Shown here one piece after another: positions 61,005 through 64,000 of a stretch of 64,000 nucleotides of DNA (the first letter of the stretch is position 1; each line of letters opens with the position of its first letter). The notes beneath the pieces are model-generated. The model ran no database searches. It was not told where the DNA came from and saw nothing but the letters and a program-made list of their open reading frames with translations. A program made the position numbers and the translations under genes. This stretch comes from Corynebacterium jeikeium (GTDB taxonomy: Bacteria; Actinomycetota; Actinomycetes; Mycobacteriales; Mycobacteriaceae). Location of the stretch: NCBI GenBank assembly GCA_003955985.1, contig CP033784.1, positions 868,001 through 932,000 of the forward strand, in the 5' to 3' direction.

Positions 61005-64000
61005 CTACTTGAGAGCCTCTTCCAGCAGAGCCTTCTCCTCAATCTGGTGGACCTTAGCCACACCAGTTGCGGTGGAGGACTGTGCACGGCGGGAAACGCG
61101 GGTCAGCTTCGGCATATCCGGCAGAACCTCTGGGAGGTTCAGTGCCAGGAACGGCCATGGACCCTGGTTAGCCGGCTCATCCTGAACCCAGCGGACTTCC
61201 TCAAGATCCGGGTAGGACTCGAAGAGGTCGCGGAGGCGGTTGTGCGGCAGCGGGTGCAGCATCTCCAGGCGAGCGATTGCAAGATCGTCGCGCTTGTCCT
61301 TCTTGCGCTTCTTCTCCAGCTCCCAGTAGATCTTGCCGGAGCAGAGCAGCAGGGTCTTGATGCCGGACTTGTCCTTGGACTCGAAGTTCGGGTCATCGAT
61401 GACCGAGCGGAACTTGTTCGGGTTGGTGAAGTCCTCGACAGCAGACGCTGCCATCTTGTTGCGCAGCATCGACTTCGGCGAGAACACAACCAGCGGACGG
61501 TGCAGGTCGGACAGGACGTGGCGACGCAGCAGGTGGAAGTAGTTAGCCGGCTCGGACGGCTGAGCAACGGTGTAGGAGCCCTCGGCTGCCAGCTGCAGGA
61601 AGCGCTCGATGCGTGCCGAAGAGTGGTCCGGGCCCATGCCCTCGTAGCCGTGCGGCAGCAGCAGAATCAGCTTGGAGGTCTGACCCCACTTGGCCTCGCC
61701 GGAGGAAACGTACTGGTCAATGGTGGTCTGAGCGCCGTTGGCGAAGTCACCGAACTGTGCTTCCCAGAACACTGCTGCGTCCGGGTTACCCAGGGTGTAG
61801 CCGTACTCGAAGCCCATGCCTGCGTACTCGGTCAGAGCCGAGTTGTAAATCATGAAGCGACCGCCGTTCTTGGACTTACCGTAGGCGTCGATCGGGTTGT
61901 ATTCCGAACCGTCCTCGGAGTCAATCAGAACTGCGTGGCGAGAGGTAAAGGTACCGCGGCGGACATCCTCACCTGCGAAGCGGACGTCGATGCCAGCACC
62001 GGTGAAGGAGCCGATTGCCAGCAGCTCGGCCATACCCCAGTCGATGCCACCTTCCTGAGTCATCTCCGCGCGCTTCTTAGCGACCGGCGCAACACGCGGG
62101 TGAATCTTGAAGCCCTCAGGGAGGTTGACGTAAGACTGACCAATCTCGACGATTTCAGCCTTCTCGATGCCGGTCTTCAGACCATGCGGCAGCGGCTGAG
62201 AGCCTGCAATACCGGACTGTTCGCCCGGCTTTGCGTCCTGTGCTGCGCGGACCTCGTTGAAGACAGCTTCCATCTGGTCGTGGAAGTCTCGGCGAACTGC
62301 CTCGTACTCTTCCTCGGAAATGTCACCGCGACCAATCAGGTCCTCGGTGTACTGAGCGCGGACGCTTTCCTTTTCGTCGATGACCTTGTACATCAGCGGC
62401 TGAGTCATGGACGGGTCATCGGCCTCGTTGTGGCCGCGCTTGCGGTAGCAAACCAGGTCGATGAAGACGTCCTTGCCGTAGCGGTTACGGTACTCAACAG
62501 CCAGCTGGCCGACCCAGACGACAGCCTCCGGGTCGTCACCGTTGACGTGGAAGACCGGGCAGCCGTATGCCTTGGCGATGTCGGTTGCGTAGTAGGAGGA
62601 GCGACCGGAGTCCGGCGAAGTGGTGAAGCCGATCTGATTGTTCACCACGATGTGGACGGTACCGCCGACCTTGTAACCACGCAGGGACATGAGGTTCAGG
62701 GTCTCCTGGACAATGCCCAGGCCGGCGAAGGATGCGTCACCGTGCAGCAGCAGCGGCATGACGGAGTAGCCCTCTTCGCCCTTGTTGATCTTGTCCTGGC
62801 GTGCACGAGCAAGACCCTCAACGACCGGGTTGACGGCCTCGAGGTGGGACGGGTTCGCAGTCAGGGTGACGTCAATCTCGCCCTCGCCGAACATCTGGAT
62901 GTGACGGCCAGTAGTACCCAGGTGGTACTTGACGTCACCAGAACCGCCGACCTGTGCCGGGTCGATGTTGCCTTCGAACTCGGTGAAGATCTGGCGCAGT
63001 GGCTTGCCGACGATGTTTGCGAGCACATTCAGTCGACCGCGGTGTGGCATACCGATGACGACCTCATCCAGGCCAGCACCAGCAGCGGTGTCAATGGCGG
63101 AGTCCATCAGCGGAATCAGCGACTCTGCGCCCTCAAGGGAGAAGCGCTTCTGGCCGACGTACTTGGTCTGCAGGAAGTTCTCGAATGCCTCAGCGGCGTT
63201 CAGCTTCTGCAGAATGTACTTCTGCTCAGCGTGGGACGGCTTTGGCTGGCCGCCCTCAATGCGCTCTTCCAGCCACTCGCGCTCTTCGCGGTCGAGGATG
63301 TGAGCGTACTCGGAACCGACCTTGAGGCAGTATGCGTTCTGCAGGCGCGAGAGAACTTCGCGCAGCGTCATCGTCTCCTTGCCGCCGAAACCACCGACGT
63401 TGAAGGTACGGTCCAGATCCCACAGGGTCAGACCGTGCTCCTCAATATCGAGGTCAGCGTGGTTCGGAGCGGAATCATTCGGCTGGTCAGAACGCAGCGG
63501 GTCGATATCAGCCAGCAAGTGACCGCGGGAGCGGTAGGCCTCAATCAGACGCATAACGCGGGTGTTCTTGTCGATACCCGTGTTCGGCAGATCCTGTGCC
63601 CAACGGATTGGGGTGTAGGGGACGCGCATGGTCTGGAAGATGTGGTCCCAGAACTTGTCGTCGACGAGCAGGTTGCTCATCGTGCGCAGGAACTCACCGG
63701 ACTCTGCACCCTGGATAATGCGGTGATCGTAAGTAGAGGTGATGGTCACCAGCTTGCCGATGCCCATCTCTGCCAGACGGTCCGCGGAAGCACCGGCGAA
63801 CTCAGCCGGGTAATCCATGGAGCCGACACCGATAATCGCGCCCTGCCCCTTGGTAAGGCGCGGGACGGAGTGGCGAGTACCGATACCGCCCGGGTTGGTC
63901 AGGGAAATGGTGACGCCCTGGAAGTCCTTACCGGTCAGCTTGCCGTGGCGAGCACGAACGACGATGTCCTCGTAGGCGTCGACGAACTGCTTGAAGGTCA
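61005..64000 (-). CDS. odhA: 2-oxoglutarate dehydrogenase E1 component OdhA/Kgd (5' end beyond the window)
   Basis: The C-terminal 998 residues of the thiamine-diphosphate-dependent E1 of the 2-oxoglutarate dehydrogenase complex. In Corynebacteriales this protein is fused to an E2-type acyltransferase domain, making about 1220-1260 residues. The visible part begins inside that domain ([45 protein letters not shown]). E1 markers follow: [76 protein letters not shown] and [23 protein letters not shown]. The frame is open to the window edge. The enzyme links isocitrate to succinyl-CoA and is regulated in corynebacteria by OdhI. A terminator lies at 60933-60964. Confidence 0.96.
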   Translation of the reverse strand, partial: TFKQFVDAYEDIVVRARHGKLTGKDFQGVTISLTNPGGIGTRHSVPRLTKGQGAIIGVGSMDYPAEFAGASADRLAEMGIGKLVTITSTYDHRIIQGAESGEFLRTMSNLLVDDKFWDHIFQTMRVPYTPIRWAQDLPNTGIDKNTRVMRLIEAYRSRGHLLADIDPLRSDQPNDSAPNHADLDIEEHGLTLWDLDRTFNVGGFGGKETMTLREVLSRLQNAYCLKVGSEYAHILDREEREWLEERIEGGQPKPSHAEQKYILQKLNAAEAFENFLQTKYVGQKRFSLEGAESLIPLMDSAIDTAAGAGLDEVVIGMPHRGRLNVLANIVGKPLRQIFTEFEGNIDPAQVGGSGDVKYHLGTTGRHIQMFGEGEIDVTLTANPSHLEAVNPVVEGLARARQDKINKGEEGYSVMPLLLHGDASFAGLGIVQETLNLMSLRGYKVGGTVHIVVNNQIGFTTSPDSGRSSYYATDIAKAYGCPVFHVNGDDPEAVVWVGQLAVEYRNRYGKDVFIDLVCYRKRGHNEADDPSMTQPLMYKVIDEKESVRAQYTEDLIGRGDISEEEYEAVRRDFHDQMEAVFNEVRAAQDAKPGEQSGIAGSQPLPHGLKTGIEKAEIVEIGQSYVNLPEGFKIHPRVAPVAKKRAEMTQEGGIDWGMAELLAIGSFTGAGIDVRFAGEDVRRGTFTSRHAVLIDSEDGSEYNPIDAYGKSKNGGRFMIYNSALTEYAGMGFEYGYTLGNPDAAVFWEAQFGDFANGAQTTIDQYVSSGEAKWGQTSKLILLLPHGYEGMGPDHSSARIERFLQLAAEGSYTVAQPSEPANYFHLLRRHVLSDLHRPLVVFSPKSMLRNKMAASAVEDFTNPNKFRSVIDDPNFESKDKSGIKTLLLCSGKIYWELEKKRKKDKRDDLAIARLEMLHPLPHNRLRDLFESYPDLEEVRWVQDEPANQGPWPFLALNLPEVLPDMPKLTRVSRRAQSSTATGVAKVHQIEEKALLEEALK

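Overview
The window is a stretch of high-GC actinobacterial chromosome, almost certainly Corynebacterium. The evidence is the actinobacterial gene order, the GlgM/GlgC pair, mycothiol deacetylase, a 2-oxoglutarate dehydrogenase E1 of the large corynebacterial/mycobacterial type, an AftC-like GT87 enzyme and a FolP2-type protein. From 28 to 64 kb the order typA - lpqW - mshB - fdxC - dapC - dapD - dapE - LOG - folP2 - DUF3117 - glgM/glgC - methyltransferase - sigE - rseA - htrA - tatB - mrp - corA - odhA follows the Mycobacterium tuberculosis Rv1165-Rv1248 backbone as I remember it, with insertions. Species cannot be fixed from sequence alone; a C. amycolatum/xerosis-like organism is only a guess.

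Layout. 0-5 kb: end of an unknown gene, an MFS exporter/TetR operon with a visible operator, and a DUF3558-like lipoprotein coupled to a large helical plus Ser/Pro-rich protein. 5-7 kb: TPP riboswitch and thiC. 7-15 kb: a secreted protein behind two palindromes, a GT87 membrane glycosyltransferase, M18 and M20 peptidases, and a GH13 enzyme. 15-24 kb: a GT-C-like membrane protein, a YkoEDC-type ECF transporter (probable thiamine-precursor uptake), a P-loop kinase, a DUF218 protein and an acyl-CoA dehydrogenase. 23.5-27.5 kb, minus strand: M20 peptidase, small membrane protein, SUFU-domain protein, DUF402 protein and a secreted protein. 28-44 kb: the conserved backbone, including four lysine/diaminopimelate genes (dapC, dapD, a dapD paralogue and dapE). 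44.5-49.6 kb: an accessory block between the DUF3117 gene and glgM. It holds an IS30 element, an RlmA-like methyltransferase without zinc cysteines, acetolactate decarboxylase and a secreted GH5 endoglycoceramidase-like enzyme. 49.6-64 kb: glycogen/maltosyl-glucan genes, the SigE envelope-stress module, TatB, Mrp, CorA, and the C-terminal two-thirds or more of OdhA.

Two dispersed non-coding patterns stand out. The first is an 11-bp motif, GTCGTNAAGCG, present in 11 exact copies (9 on +, 2 on -), more than half of them intergenic. It looks like a genome-scale oriented signal. The second is a family of intergenic repeats of about 90 bp sharing the core ACTGACTNNGTTTATGACA. One copy is split by the IS30 element (3-bp target duplication GGG), and another forms a perfect 25-bp inverted repeat. 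No rRNA, tRNA, CRISPR array, prophage or replication origin was found.

Thiamine metabolism is represented twice (riboswitch-controlled thiC for HMP synthesis, YkoEDC for uptake), diaminopimelate synthesis by the dap cluster, and envelope stress by sigE-rseA-htrA with tatB. References to M. tuberculosis gene order come from general knowledge and were not searched here.
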